Origin: Chitinophagaceae bacterium
GTDB lineage: Bacteria > Bacteroidota > Bacteroidia > Chitinophagales > Chitinophagaceae
DNA: 8,911 nucleotides
Assembly (NCBI GenBank): GCA_023251335.1
Contig: JAHEZA010000042.1
Span: 2,086 to 10,996 of the forward strand
Direction of reading: 5' to 3'
Both the position numbers and the translations under genes were made by a program. A model generated the notes under the pieces. It saw only the letters and a list, made by a program, of their open reading frames with translations, did not search any database and was not told where the DNA came from. Positions 1-7,066 of this stretch are shown piece after piece (the stretch's first letter is position 1; each line of letters opens with the position of its first letter).

Positions 1-2
1 AA

Positions 3-668
3 AAACTGGATTCATTGGCCAGTTTACCAGGAGAAGAAATGCGGGATAAAAATGCACTTTGGGAAAAACTGCATGAGCGGTTTGACGGAAAACGAAGAAG
101 AAAACAATCCGCCTGGTATTGGGCCGCGGCAGCTTCTGTCGCTTTTGTTTTAATGATTTCTCTATTTTTTTCTAATAGGAATAATCAACAATCAAACACG
201 TCTATTGTAAAAGAAAATCAGGCATCAAAAAAAACCTTTTCCGCTAAAGTTGAAAAGAAAGATTTTGCCCCGGTCAGAAATTCAGCGGTGGCTGTCAACG
301 AAGAAAAATCTCAGACCACATCCCGACAAATGGTAGCAAAAAGGACTGAGAGAAATGAAGAAAATAAACTTCGTTTAACACATTCTGCCAGTTCGAAAAA
401 TTTATTACCCGGGATGCGATCAAATTTTATAACGCCAATGGATACGCTATCATCATTAGTAATAATCCCACCGGAAACGAAAAAACTAAAAGTGGTTCAT
501 ATAAATGAATTGGGCGATCCGGTAGAAACGTTGCCCGAAATAGTAAGAAATTCCGATAAACATACTTTTCAATTTAAAATAGCCAGCCAGGAAATTTACA
601 TCAATCCGACTACGGCCTCCAATACAAATGGCTTTACGATCTTAAAAATAAAACCTTCTCAAAACTAA
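3..668 (+). CDS. single-pass membrane protein, possible anti-sigma-like regulator (5' partial)
   Basis: The reading frame is open to the left window edge, so the true start probably lies outside. Internal candidates are TTG at 15 and ATG at 39; the ATG has AGGAG 5 nt upstream. Counting from the TTG, residues 1-30 are charged and end in a KRRRK cluster. One hydrophobic segment follows at about 33-52 (WYWAAAASVAFVLMISLFF). The remaining 165 or so residues are polar and low in complexity at first, then end in a short possible folded part (about 155-217). By the positive-inside rule the N-terminus is cytoplasmic and the rest periplasmic. This is the topology of ECF anti-sigma factors, and the 'DKNALWEKLHERF' opening followed by a Trp-rich membrane segment resembles predicted anti-sigma or regulatory proteins of Chitinophagaceae. 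No zinc-binding anti-sigma motif (HxxxCxxC) is visible, so the function is inferred from layout only. The stop is 5 bp before the next gene, so the two are almost certainly co-transcribed. Confidence 0.72.
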   Translation, partial: KLDSLASLPGEEMRDKNALWEKLHERFDGKRRRKQSAWYWAAAASVAFVLMISLFFSNRNNQQSNTSIVKENQASKKTFSAKVEKKDFAPVRNSAVAVNEEKSQTTSRQMVAKRTERNEENKLRLTHSASSKNLLPGMRSNFITPMDTLSSLVIIPPETKKLKVVHINELGDPVETLPEIVRNSDKHTFQFKIASQEIYINPTTASNTNGFTILKIKPSQN

Positions 669-673
669 AAAAC

Positions 674-1792
674 ATGAAAAAAACATGGATGCTGATGATG
701 CTTTTTACAAGCATCGCAGGAAGTCTTTGCGCTCAAACGGACAACAAAGAAGACAAGACATTTGAAGTCCCTTCGGACATTGTAATGAATCGACGCTTCT
801 ATATCAAGCTTGATAAAGGCAATCAACTCAGGATTGAGCTTACTGATATTACGGATCTTCAGAAGATTGATAATATTGATTCTTTATTAAGAATATTTAT
901 CAAAGATGTCACCCCGTTAAAAGACTCTTTTTCCGACCTACTTACCACGAAACGACTGGATTATGTTAGCGATACGATGGGAAGAAAAAAAATACGCCTT
1001 CAGCAATTCCAGCCTAACGGCGCAGCTTTCCTTGTAGATAAAGGAGAACTGGCTTCACTTAAAACAGGGCAGGATACAATAAATATCATTGGAATGATTT
1101 CGAATTCTCCAAAACCCCAGGAAAAAATCAGTCGTACTCATGCAAGATATTATCATCTTACTTTCTATCTGAATAATATGAGTGAAATAATGGATTATAT
1201 GAATGGCACATTAGATCAAAAGATCGCAACGATTCAAAGCAATGTAAATACCAAATGGCCGCTCATATTGGGTAGCGGGTCGCATTACTTGCAAAAAGAT
1301 AAATCCATTTCCGCCGACAGGTCGAGAGGTTTTACTTCTATAGGAACAGGAGACAGGATAGAAGGATACATTTCTGTAAACGTGCAGAATTACAAAAAAT
1401 ATTTTGTTCCTTCTTTCAGTGTTGGCGCGAAACTTACTCTTTCTAACCGTGACAAGACGTACAAATGGGAGCCGGGATTATTTTGGGAACCGCACTTTTT
1501 ATTTGCCACAGATGCAGAAGGCAAACTCCATACTTACAGGAACGATTTTCTTACCCTCACGTATGGACAAGGCGGCATAAAAGACCATGATCCCACAAAG
1601 GATTTTTCCTTTAGTACCGTATTCTCATTGGGATATTTAATTCATCGTGAAGGAGATTTGATGGAAAAGAACACCTTTCGATTAGGAGCCGGTGCACTAA
1701 AATGGTCAAAAACAACTATAGAACCTTCTATGTATTTCGATAATTTTTTTAAAGGCGTAACTCCCGGGATCAGGGTCAGTCAAAGATTTTAG
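674..1792 (+). CDS. exported protein with probable outer-membrane beta-barrel C-terminus
   Basis: The 372-residue protein starts with a clear signal peptide: KK, a hydrophobic stretch at about 5-18, then SLCA|Q with likely signal peptidase I cleavage after Ala20. The Cys does not fit a lipobox because Leu precedes it. Residues 25-190 are mixed, with no family I recognise. From about 228 to the end the sequence alternates polar and hydrophobic residues in short strands separated by turns (for example GYISVNVQNY, SFSVGAKLTL, FSFSTVFSLGYLI, TFRLGAGALKW). It finishes in IRVSQRF with a terminal Phe, the usual signature of a barrel inserted by the BAM machinery. The barrel seems small, roughly eight strands. 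It starts 5 bp after the membrane regulator-like gene with no room for a promoter, so the two are probably one operon and may act together across the envelope. The product's substrate or role is unknown. Confidence 0.75.
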   Translation: MKKTWMLMMLFTSIAGSLCAQTDNKEDKTFEVPSDIVMNRRFYIKLDKGNQLRIELTDITDLQKIDNIDSLLRIFIKDVTPLKDSFSDLLTTKRLDYVSDTMGRKKIRLQQFQPNGAAFLVDKGELASLKTGQDTINIIGMISNSPKPQEKISRTHARYYHLTFYLNNMSEIMDYMNGTLDQKIATIQSNVNTKWPLILGSGSHYLQKDKSISADRSRGFTSIGTGDRIEGYISVNVQNYKKYFVPSFSVGAKLTLSNRDKTYKWEPGLFWEPHFLFATDAEGKLHTYRNDFLTLTYGQGGIKDHDPTKDFSFSTVFSLGYLIHREGDLMEKNTFRLGAGALKWSKTTIEPSMYFDNFFKGVTPGIRVSQRF

Positions 1793-1825
1793 GCAAAAGC
1801 GAGATGACAATCAAGTTAAAATATT

Positions 1826-1833
1826 TAAATTTG
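1826..1833 (+). promoter_or_regulatory. possible Bacteroidota -7 box for the DinB-like gene
   Basis: TAAATTTG is a perfect match to the Bacteroidota -7 consensus TAnnTTTG and ends 6 nt before the ATG at 1840. I find no TTG at the expected -33 distance, so only half of the promoter is seen. If used, transcription would begin at or next to that ATG, giving a leaderless or nearly leaderless message. Confidence 0.3.
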
Positions 1834-1839
1834 GTTGTT

Positions 1840-2298
1840 ATGAAAGAAGCAAAACGTATAAAAAAATTATTTGAAGATTTATATGATGGCAGTCCATGGA
1901 TTGATGTAACGATCATGAATACCTTAAAAAGTATTTCTGCACAGCGGGCAGCAAAAAAGATTGCGCCCGGGCGAAATTCAATATGGCAAATTGTAAATCA
2001 TATTATCGCCTGGCGGGAAAATGTTTTACTCCGTGTACAGGGGAATAAAATTGTAACTCCTAATAATAATTATTTTATAGAAATAGATAATGTTTCTGAA
2101 GCCGGGTGGCAGAAGACACTTGAGCGGCTTGCCAATTCACAAGATCAATGGATTCGTTTTCTTGAAAATTTTGATGAATTAAAATTTGAAACTATTTATC
2201 CCTCCAACAAGATGAGTTATTACGAGCACATTCATGGAATTTTGCAACATGATGCCTACCATCTTGGACAGATTGTTTTGTTGTCAAAATTGGTTTAG
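1840..2298 (+). CDS. DinB family (DinB_2-like) putative metal-dependent protein
   Basis: The product is a small all-helical protein of the DinB/YfiT-like superfamily: four-helix bundles that bind a divalent metal through three histidines and include thiol transferases and hydrolases of unclear substrate. Counted from an in-frame upstream ATG at 1804, the signature residues are H66 in 'WQIVNHIIAW' and the pair H149/H153 in 'LQHDAYHLGQI', close to the C-terminus as expected. I prefer the ATG at 1840 (152 residues, starting MKEAKRIKKLFEDLY). That opening matches how family members usually begin, the 12 extra residues (MTIKLKYLNLVV) look unlike the family, and a -7-like box overlaps them. The longer form would start only 11 bp after the preceding gene. 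The specific reaction cannot be told from sequence. The gene is convergent with the sigma factor gene, 60 bp apart. Confidence 0.85.
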   Translation: MKEAKRIKKLFEDLYDGSPWIDVTIMNTLKSISAQRAAKKIAPGRNSIWQIVNHIIAWRENVLLRVQGNKIVTPNNNYFIEIDNVSEAGWQKTLERLANSQDQWIRFLENFDELKFETIYPSNKMSYYEHIHGILQHDAYHLGQIVLLSKLV

Positions 2299-2358
2299 CG
2301 TTTTCGTTGTGATGCTTTTGTTTAAATACAAATCAACCTAATTTGTTGCTTTACTGAC

Positions 2359-3600
2359 TTAACCTTTTATTTTTCCTTTTAGAAGATTTTTTTCTGCTTT
2401 ATTTTTGGCTAATGAATAAGCGGTTTGGAAATGGTCAATGCTTTTTTTGTCATCAATATCGGCGTAGAGTTCGCCAAGCAATACAAAATAATAGGGACTG
2501 TTTTTTAATTGTAGTTTTTCTGCTTCCTGTATCGCTTTTGATTTCCCGCTTAGCTTTGAAAGCGCATAAGTCCTATTGAGCGCTGCAATTGGAGAATATT
2601 CAGTTTGCAACAATAGATTGTATAACTGCAAAATGTTTTCCCATTTTTCTTTAGAATCCTTTTTAACCGTATGCCAATATGCAATATTTGCTTCTAAATG
2701 GTATTTTGAAATTTCATTTCCCGTGGATGCCTGCATCAAAAAATAAGCACCTTTCGAAATTAATTCCTGATCCCAAAGTGTTACATCCTGTTCATCGTAT
2801 AAAATGATTTCGCCACTTTCATTTTTCCGGGCCGCGAATCGTGAAGCGTGGAAACACATCAGGGAATACAATGCATTTACATTTGGCAAATCGGTAGAGT
2901 TGTTTTCTATCAAAAGAAAAGTTAGCCTCATGGCTTCACGGCAAAGATCTTCACGAAGTATAGAATCATTGCTTTCAGAATAATATCCTTCATTGTAAAG
3001 TAAATATAAAGTAGTAAGTACCGTTTCCAATTGCTTGTTCATTTCGGGGTCTGAAAACACTCCGGTATTTACGTTAACGAAATTTATATTTTCTTTTCTC
3101 AATGTTTCTTTTGCCCTGTAAAGTCTTTTGTTAATCGCTTCTTTATTTGACAAAAAGGCGTTGGCAATTTCTTCAACGCTAAACCCACAAAGAATTTTAA
3201 GCGACAAGGCTATTTGCGCTTCTATAGAAATTGCGGGATGGCAAACAACGAATAACATTTGTAATAGACTATCTGAAATATTTTTTTCAGAAAGATCTAT
3301 TTCAATTTCCACAATGTCAGACCCAGCCGCTTGTTTTATTTGCGGCGCTATTCTTTCAATAAAAATCTGATCACGCGCAAATTTATTTTTGGTTTTATTT
3401 TTCGCCACAGTATAGAGCCATGCTACCGGGTTTTCAGGAATTCCTTTATAAGGCCATGTCTCTAACGCGGCTAAAAACGTTTCGCTCGCAATATCTTCTG
3501 CTGTTTCAATATGTGCTAATCCAAAAAGCTTACAAAGAACCGAAGTGATTTTAGAAAATTCAGTTCTGAACAAATGTGGTATGATTTCGGGGTGCTCCAT
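2359..3600 (-). CDS. ECF RNA polymerase sigma factor, ECF42-type with C-terminal TPR-like domain
   Basis: The protein has 413 residues, about twice a minimal ECF sigma factor. Region sigma-2 covers about 10-78 (HIETAEDIASETFLAALETW, then NPVAWLYTVAKNKTKNKF). Sigma-4 covers about 112-168 with a helix-turn-helix at about 140-163 (FSVEEIANAFLSNKEAINKRLYRAK is its core region). The motif HPAISIEAQIALSLK at 121-135 and LYLLYNEGY at 198-206 are hallmarks of the DUF6596/ECF42 group. The long extension carries further group motifs: ARKNESGEIILYDEQDVTLW, YHLEANIAYWHT, and a helical-repeat end (ALNRTYALSKLSGKSKAIQEA, SIDHFQTAYSLAKNKAEKN). In ECF42 factors this extension is needed for activity, and no classical anti-sigma factor is known. 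The DGPF-type gene lies 53 bp upstream on the same strand, the expected genomic partner. The start at ATG 3600 is preceded by a hairpin that contains GGAGG. Confidence 0.93.
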   Translation of the reverse strand: MEHPEIIPHLFRTEFSKITSVLCKLFGLAHIETAEDIASETFLAALETWPYKGIPENPVAWLYTVAKNKTKNKFARDQIFIERIAPQIKQAAGSDIVEIEIDLSEKNISDSLLQMLFVVCHPAISIEAQIALSLKILCGFSVEEIANAFLSNKEAINKRLYRAKETLRKENINFVNVNTGVFSDPEMNKQLETVLTTLYLLYNEGYYSESNDSILREDLCREAMRLTFLLIENNSTDLPNVNALYSLMCFHASRFAARKNESGEIILYDEQDVTLWDQELISKGAYFLMQASTGNEISKYHLEANIAYWHTVKKDSKEKWENILQLYNLLLQTEYSPIAALNRTYALSKLSGKSKAIQEAEKLQLKNSPYYFVLLGELYADIDDKKSIDHFQTAYSLAKNKAEKNLLKGKIKG

Positions 3601-3608
3601 AATGGTAA

Positions 3609-3635
3609 GTACCTCCCGATATGTCCGGGAGGTAC
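3609..3635 (-). promoter_or_regulatory. perfect 10-bp inverted repeat covering the ribosome-binding site of the sigma gene
   Basis: GTACCTCCCG at 3609-3618 and CGGGAGGTAC at 3626-3635 pair perfectly around a 7-nt loop. In the minus-strand transcript the 3' arm carries GGGAGG. Its GGAGG core (3616-3612) ends 11 nt before the ATG of the sigma gene, and the 5' arm carries the complementary CCTCC. The structure would therefore mask a Shine-Dalgarno sequence. No U-run follows, so it is not a normal intrinsic terminator. It may also be a DNA operator or a copy of a dispersed REP-like palindrome. Confidence 0.6.
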
Positions 3636-3653
3636 GAATTGTTTTAAATCATT

Positions 3654-4001
3654 TCAGGCATTTTTTTTTGCAATTTTCCTGACCTCCACGCTATTTCCTT
3701 CACCCTGTAAAACAGGACAGCCTTTTGCAAATTCTATTGCTTCTTCTGTTGAATCTGCTTTTACGATTATCAGGCCTCCGATAGTTTCTTTGATGTCGCC
3801 AAAAGGCCCGTTGGTAATCATGTTTCCATGCTTTACCACTTTGGCATCTTCAAAAGATAATCCGGTGCCGTTAGTGAATTTGTTTTGAGCGGCGATGCCT
3901 CCTATCCAATCCATCGTTTGTTTCATCCATTGTTGAATCTGTTCGGGCGATGCTACTTTGGCGCCATCTTCGTGCCTCATGATTAATGCGAATTCTTCCA
4001 T
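3654..4001 (-). CDS. YCII-related / DGPF domain protein
   Basis: A 115-residue protein of the YCII-like (DGPF) superfamily, ferredoxin-like folds usually linked to ECF41/ECF42-type sigma factors. The signature segment is at about 64-81: NGPFGDIKETIGGLIIVKAD, with Asn in place of the first Asp of DGPF. It is followed by STEEAIEFAKGCP and the common ending NSVEVRKI. The N-terminal EFALIMRHE strand and the 'SPEQIQQWMKQTMDWIGGIAAQ' helical region also fit. Catalysis is unproven for this branch; some relatives are thought to be small hydrolases or dehydratase-like enzymes. It is the first gene of a probable two-gene operon with the ECF42-type sigma factor. In other bacteria DGPF genes are direct targets of such sigmas, so positive autoregulation is plausible. 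A run of nine A lies just before the stop, but slippage there would change only the last few residues. Confidence 0.9.
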   Translation of the reverse strand: MEEFALIMRHEDGAKVASPEQIQQWMKQTMDWIGGIAAQNKFTNGTGLSFEDAKVVKHGNMITNGPFGDIKETIGGLIIVKADSTEEAIEFAKGCPVLQGEGNSVEVRKIAKKNA

Positions 4002-4021
4002 GTAATTAATTTTTAATTTTT

Positions 4022-4053
4022 AAAAAATATTATGTTGACACCCTGATAACAAA
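4022..4053 (-). promoter_or_regulatory. weak candidate promoter for the DGPF-sigma operon
   Basis: Read on the minus strand, TTTG at 4053-4050 is followed after 20 nt by TATTTTTT at 4029-4022. That is one mismatch from the Bacteroidota -7 box TAnnTTTG, at near-consensus spacing. Transcription would start about 15 nt before the ATG at 4001. The region is AT-rich, so chance matches are common. Confidence 0.3.
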
Positions 4054-4113
4054 TGAGATATTGAAAACAGGACATGAAATAATTTTATTTTTTTAGAAGA
4101 CATTCCTATGTAA

Positions 4114-4158
4114 AACCGTCCGGTTAAAGTTATAAAATTAAACATTCACAAAATGTTT
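4114..4158. promoter_or_regulatory. two small palindromes upstream of the DGPF-sigma operon
   Basis: AACCGTCCGGTT at 4114-4125 is a 5-bp inverted repeat with a 2-bp centre. AAACATT at 4140-4146 and AATGTTT at 4152-4158 form a 7-bp inverted repeat around a 5-nt centre. Both lie between the dnaK terminator and the DGPF gene, 113-157 bp upstream of its start. They could be operators, but nothing ties them to a regulator and short palindromes are expected by chance. Confidence 0.2.
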
Positions 4159-4170
4159 GCAGTCGCCAAC

Positions 4171-4204
4171 AAAAAAAGGCCGCCTCAATTAAGAGACGAC
4201 CTTT
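4171..4204 (-). terminator. intrinsic terminator of dnaK
   Basis: On the minus strand, AAAGGTCGTCTC pairs with GAGGCGGCCTTT in a 12-bp stem (two G-U pairs) around a TTAATT loop. It is followed by a run of seven T overlapping the 3' end of the stem. It starts 32 bp after the dnaK stop codon and has the form of a strong rho-independent terminator. It should insulate the downstream DGPF-sigma operon from dnaK readthrough. Confidence 0.88.
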
Positions 4205-4236
4205 ACCATTTATGAAAATCGTTTTAAGGGTCGGAT

Positions 4237-6159
4237 TTATTTTACTTCCTCAAATTCTGCATCGGTCACGTTATCACCACCCGCATTTGCTTCTGCACCT
4301 TCCTGGTTAGTTCCTTGTCCGTTTGTCTGTCCGTCGCTACCGCCAGCTTCTGTTCCCTGGGTTGCTTTGTACATTTCTTCGCTTGCGGCAGTCCATGCAG
4401 CATTAAGTTCGGCAAGTGAAGAATCTACAGCGCTTGCATCCTGGGCCTTATGGGCTTCTTTTAATTTTGCCAAAGCGCCTTCAATTACTGTTTTCTTATC
4501 CGCAGAAATTTTATCTCCATATTCTTTCAATTGTTTTTCAGACTGGAAGATCAAACTATCTGCCTGGTTCATTTTATCTACTTTTTCTCTTTCTGCTTTA
4601 TCTGAAGCTTCATTGGCTTTAGCCTCGTTCTTCATTTTTTCGATCTCTTCTTTGCTTAGTCCGCTTCCCGCTTCAATACGAATGTTGTGTGATTTGCCAG
4701 TGCCTTTGTCTTTAGCCGAAACGTTTAAAATACCGTTTGCATCAATATCAAAGGTTACTTCTACCTGTGGTACACCGCGCGGAGCCGGTGGAATTCCATC
4801 AAGGTTAAATGTTCCAAGGCTTTTATTCTGACTTGACATTGGGCGCTCACCTTGCAACACATGAATCTGTACACCAGGTTGATTATCGCTGGCAGTAGAG
4901 AATACTTCCGTTTTCTTTGTAGGAATAGTTGTATTGCTTTCTATCAATCTTGTCATTACGCCACCCATTGTTTCAATACCCAAAGAAAGCGGGGTAACAT
5001 CAAGCAATAACACATCTTTTATTTCTCCTGTTAAAACACCACCCTGTATAGCAGCACCAACAGCCACTACTTCATCCGGATTTACACCTTTATGGGGTTT
5101 TTTACTAAAGAAATTCTCTACAATTTCCTGCACTTTAGGAATACGTGTAGAACCGCCTACCAATATCACTTCGTTGATATCATTCTTTCCAAGGCCAGCG
5201 TCTTTCAGAGCGGCTTCACAAGGTTTTAAACAGCGTGAGAAAAGGTTGTCTGCCAATTTCTCAAAATGAGAACGCGTCAGTTTTTTCACAAGGTGCTTTG
5301 GAACACCATCCACCGCTGTGATATAGGGAAGATTGATTTCAGTTTCGGTAGACGAGGACAATTCTATTTTAGCCTTTTCAGACGCTTCTTTCAGGCGTTG
5401 CCAGCTCATTGGATCTTTATGCAGATCAATCCCTTCATCTTTCTTAAATTCTGCGGCCAACCAATCCATGATCACTTTATCAAAATCGTCACCACCAAGG
5501 TGGGTATCACCATTGGTTGATTTTACTTCAAATACGCCATCCCCCAACTCAAGAATTGAAATATCAAATGTACCACCACCGAGGTCAAATACGGCAATCT
5601 TTTGATCCACGCTTTTTTTATCAAGCCCGTAAGCCAGGGCCGCAGCAGTAGGCTCATTAATGATCCGGCGCACTTTTAAACCCGCGATTTCGCCGGCTTC
5701 TTTTGTAGCTTGTCTTTGTGAATCGTTAAAGTAAGCAGGAACTGTAATTACCGCTTCAGTTACTTCTTGCCCCAGGTAATCTTCAGCCGTTTTTTTCATC
5801 TTCTGAAGAATCATTGCAGAAATTTCCTGCGGTGTATATTGCCTGCCATCTATGTCAATACGAATGGTATCATTGTCACCTTTTACTAATTTATAACTCT
5901 GATGGGTAGCTTCAGTAGTTACCTCATCCCACTTATGTCCCATAAAACGCTTCACACTCATTATTGTATTGGTCGGATTGGTAATCGCCTGTCTTTTTGC
6001 AGGATCACCCACCTTACGTTCCCCGTTTTTCAAGAATGCTACTATTGAAGGCGTTGTGCGGCGGCCTTCATCATTTGCTATGACTACGGGTTCGTTACCT
6101 TCCATTACTGCCACGCAACTATTAGTAGTTCCGAGGTCAATACCTATAATTTTTGCCAT
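4237..6159 (-). CDS. dnaK: chaperone DnaK (Hsp70)
   Basis: An ATP-dependent Hsp70 chaperone of the cytoplasm that binds exposed hydrophobic segments in cycles driven by DnaJ and GrpE. Its 640 residues match the usual bacterial length. The nucleotide-binding domain (1-380) has the phosphate-1 motif [10 protein letters not shown] (5-14), K70, [14 protein letters not shown] (167-180, with E169), FDLGGGTFD (191-199, with T197) and [14 protein letters not shown] (331-344). The linker DVLLLDVTP is at 382-390. The substrate-binding beta domain spans about 390-500 and includes [17 protein letters not shown] helical lid covers about 505-600. The tail is rich in Gly, Gln and Asn and ends [11 protein letters not shown]. 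All key residues are present. The ATG at 6159 follows an A/T-rich leader without a Shine-Dalgarno sequence, normal for this phylum. Neither grpE nor dnaJ is adjacent, so dnaK is a single-gene unit with its own terminator. Confidence 0.99.
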   Translation of the reverse strand: MAKIIGIDLGTTNSCVAVMEGNEPVVIANDEGRRTTPSIVAFLKNGERKVGDPAKRQAITNPTNTIMSVKRFMGHKWDEVTTEATHQSYKLVKGDNDTIRIDIDGRQYTPQEISAMILQKMKKTAEDYLGQEVTEAVITVPAYFNDSQRQATKEAGEIAGLKVRRIINEPTAAALAYGLDKKSVDQKIAVFDLGGGTFDISILELGDGVFEVKSTNGDTHLGGDDFDKVIMDWLAAEFKKDEGIDLHKDPMSWQRLKEASEKAKIELSSSTETEINLPYITAVDGVPKHLVKKLTRSHFEKLADNLFSRCLKPCEAALKDAGLGKNDINEVILVGGSTRIPKVQEIVENFFSKKPHKGVNPDEVVAVGAAIQGGVLTGEIKDVLLLDVTPLSLGIETMGGVMTRLIESNTTIPTKKTEVFSTASDNQPGVQIHVLQGERPMSSQNKSLGTFNLDGIPPAPRGVPQVEVTFDIDANGILNVSAKDKGTGKSHNIRIEAGSGLSKEEIEKMKNEAKANEASDKAEREKVDKMNQADSLIFQSEKQLKEYGDKISADKKTVIEGALAKLKEAHKAQDASAVDSSLAELNAAWTAASEEMYKATQGTEAGGSDGQTNGQGTNQEGAEANAGGDNVTDAEFEEVK

Positions 6160-6194
6160 AATTTATAATTTATTTTTAATAATTGTTTTCTTAA

Positions 6195-6212
6195 TGACAA
6201 GGTTTGTGCCAA
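6195..6212 (-). promoter_or_regulatory. sigma-54-like (-24/-12) element upstream of dnaK
   Basis: On the minus strand the sequence TTGGCACAAACCTTGTCA resembles the sigma-54 consensus TGGCAC-N5-TTGC. The GG element and the spacing are kept, but the -12 GC is GT. The predicted start near 6185 would leave about a 25-nt leader before the dnaK ATG. No TAnnTTTG box at a suitable place and no CIRCE (TTAGCACTC-N9-GAGTGCTAA) is visible in this intergenic region. Confidence 0.4.
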
Positions 6213-6216
6213 TGAG

Positions 6217-6234
6217 AAAAATGTGCAAAAATGT
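6217..6234 (-). repeat. tandem ACATTTTT repeats just upstream of the dnaK promoter candidate
   Basis: ACATTTTT occurs twice on the minus strand (6234-6227 and 6224-6217), exactly 10 bp apart, which places both copies on the same DNA face. The first copy lies inside a TGACATTTTTGCACATTTTT stretch. The site is directly upstream of the -24/-12-like element and could be an activator or repressor site or an UP-like element. A second TGACA/TGTCA pair (6236-6232 and 6199-6195) brackets the whole region in inverted orientation. Confidence 0.3.
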
Positions 6235-6317
6235 CAGTAGGAGACTTTTGAACAATAAACGCTTGTGATAATGTTTTATCTTAGAGATTCAAAAACAGGC
6301 ACGAGCCTCACCGAAAA

Positions 6318-7007
6318 ATGGATTTATACGGACAGGAAAGCAAGAGTATTCCCCAAAAAATTACGCTCCATTTCATTGAAATTCTTTTGTTATGGTTCTC
6401 TTATTGGATATTATTCCAATCCGGTGGAGCCTGGTTTGAGAAACATTTACACATTCACAAAGCTGCCGGAAATACGGCAGGAAGAATAATTATTTTTGTT
6501 TTCAATATTGTCATTTTTCTAAGAATTGGTTATATGATGTTCTACCTCTTGAAAAGAAAAATCCCGTGGGAAGAAAGTTTTAGTGTTCCATTCGCGTTTG
6601 CGATTTATTATGTTGGATTTTCTTTATTAATGTTGCCGTCTTCCAGGCCTTTTGATGGACTTGATTATTTTGCTATTGCATTATTTATTTTCGGTTGTAC
6701 ACTTAATACCGGCGGAGAAATTTTAAGAGCAAGATGGAAAAGGAATCCCGACAATAATGGCAAAATATACACGAAAGGATTTTTTAAATATTCCAGGCAC
6801 ATTAATTATTTCGGCGACATTCTTTGGGTAACTGCTTATGTGCTGATAACCCGGAACTGGTATGCGGCTATCATCCCGGTTTTATTATTTTGCGGTTTTG
6901 CTTTTTATAACGCCCCAAAGCTGGACAAGTACCTCAAAAGCAAATATGGCCCCGATTTTGACGAATATGCAAGTAAAACCAAAATGCTGATTCCTTTTAT
7001 TTATTGA
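6318..7007 (+). CDS. DUF1295 / isoprenylcysteine methyltransferase-like integral membrane protein
   Basis: A 229-residue membrane protein with about five to six hydrophobic segments: 16-34, 56-78, 88-106, 116-132 and a longer stretch at 165-199. The conserved C-terminal core reads GKIYTKGFFKYSRHINYFGD (148-167), then PKLDKYLKSKYG and YASKTKMLIPF (200-227). This is the pattern shared by DUF1295, steroid 5-alpha-reductase-like and isoprenylcysteine/phospholipid methyltransferase (ICMT/PEMT) proteins. The RHxNYxG motif (here RHINYFG, with Ile for the usual Pro) and the closing basic, Tyr-rich helix form the cofactor-binding part in that superfamily. Whether this one binds S-adenosylmethionine or NADPH cannot be settled from sequence, and its lipid substrate is unknown. 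It is divergent from dnaK with a 158-bp shared upstream region. A near -7 box, TATCTTAG at 6277-6284, lacks a matching -33 element. It is probably monocistronic. Confidence 0.85.
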   Translation: MDLYGQESKSIPQKITLHFIEILLLWFSYWILFQSGGAWFEKHLHIHKAAGNTAGRIIIFVFNIVIFLRIGYMMFYLLKRKIPWEESFSVPFAFAIYYVGFSLLMLPSSRPFDGLDYFAIALFIFGCTLNTGGEILRARWKRNPDNNGKIYTKGFFKYSRHINYFGDILWVTAYVLITRNWYAAIIPVLLFCGFAFYNAPKLDKYLKSKYGPDFDEYASKTKMLIPFIY

Positions 7008-7066
7008 AGAATGAAAAATTCAGATTGAAATAAGTCTCCCAACAATTTCATGGCGTTTCTTATTAT

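Noticed and set aside
2328..2346. ACAAAT / ATTTGT inverted repeat between the convergent DinB and sigma genes as a terminator
   Set aside because: A 6-bp all-weak stem with no adjacent T-run is too poor to call. Where either transcript ends is not visible from sequence.
3660..3670. Nine-A run (minus strand) near the end of the DGPF gene as a possible programmed frameshift site
   Set aside because: Both alternative frames hit a stop within a few codons, so slippage would only change the last few residues and would not join the gene to the sigma frame.
3128..3888. Plus-strand open frames 3128-3370 and 3574-3888
   Set aside because: They are antisense to the sigma and DGPF genes and show no recognisable domain. 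The second one spans the intergenic hairpin only by chance.
4033..4040. TTGACA on the plus strand as a -35 box
   Set aside because: No gene follows on the plus strand, and Bacteroidota primary promoters do not use TTGACA/TATAAT.
4367..5605. Several plus-strand open frames (for example 4367-4831, 4934-5269, 5266-5520, 5333-5605)
   Set aside because: They lie antisense to dnaK, whose protein is fully conserved through this stretch. Their translations are low-complexity, Ser/Phe/Leu-rich sequence typical of the reverse strand of a coding gene.
5969..6489. Plus-strand frames 5969-6268 and 6265-6489 around the dnaK/DUF1295 divergent region
   Set aside because: The first overlaps the dnaK start antisense. 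The second overlaps the clearly conserved DUF1295 frame. Neither has protein-like composition or a start context.
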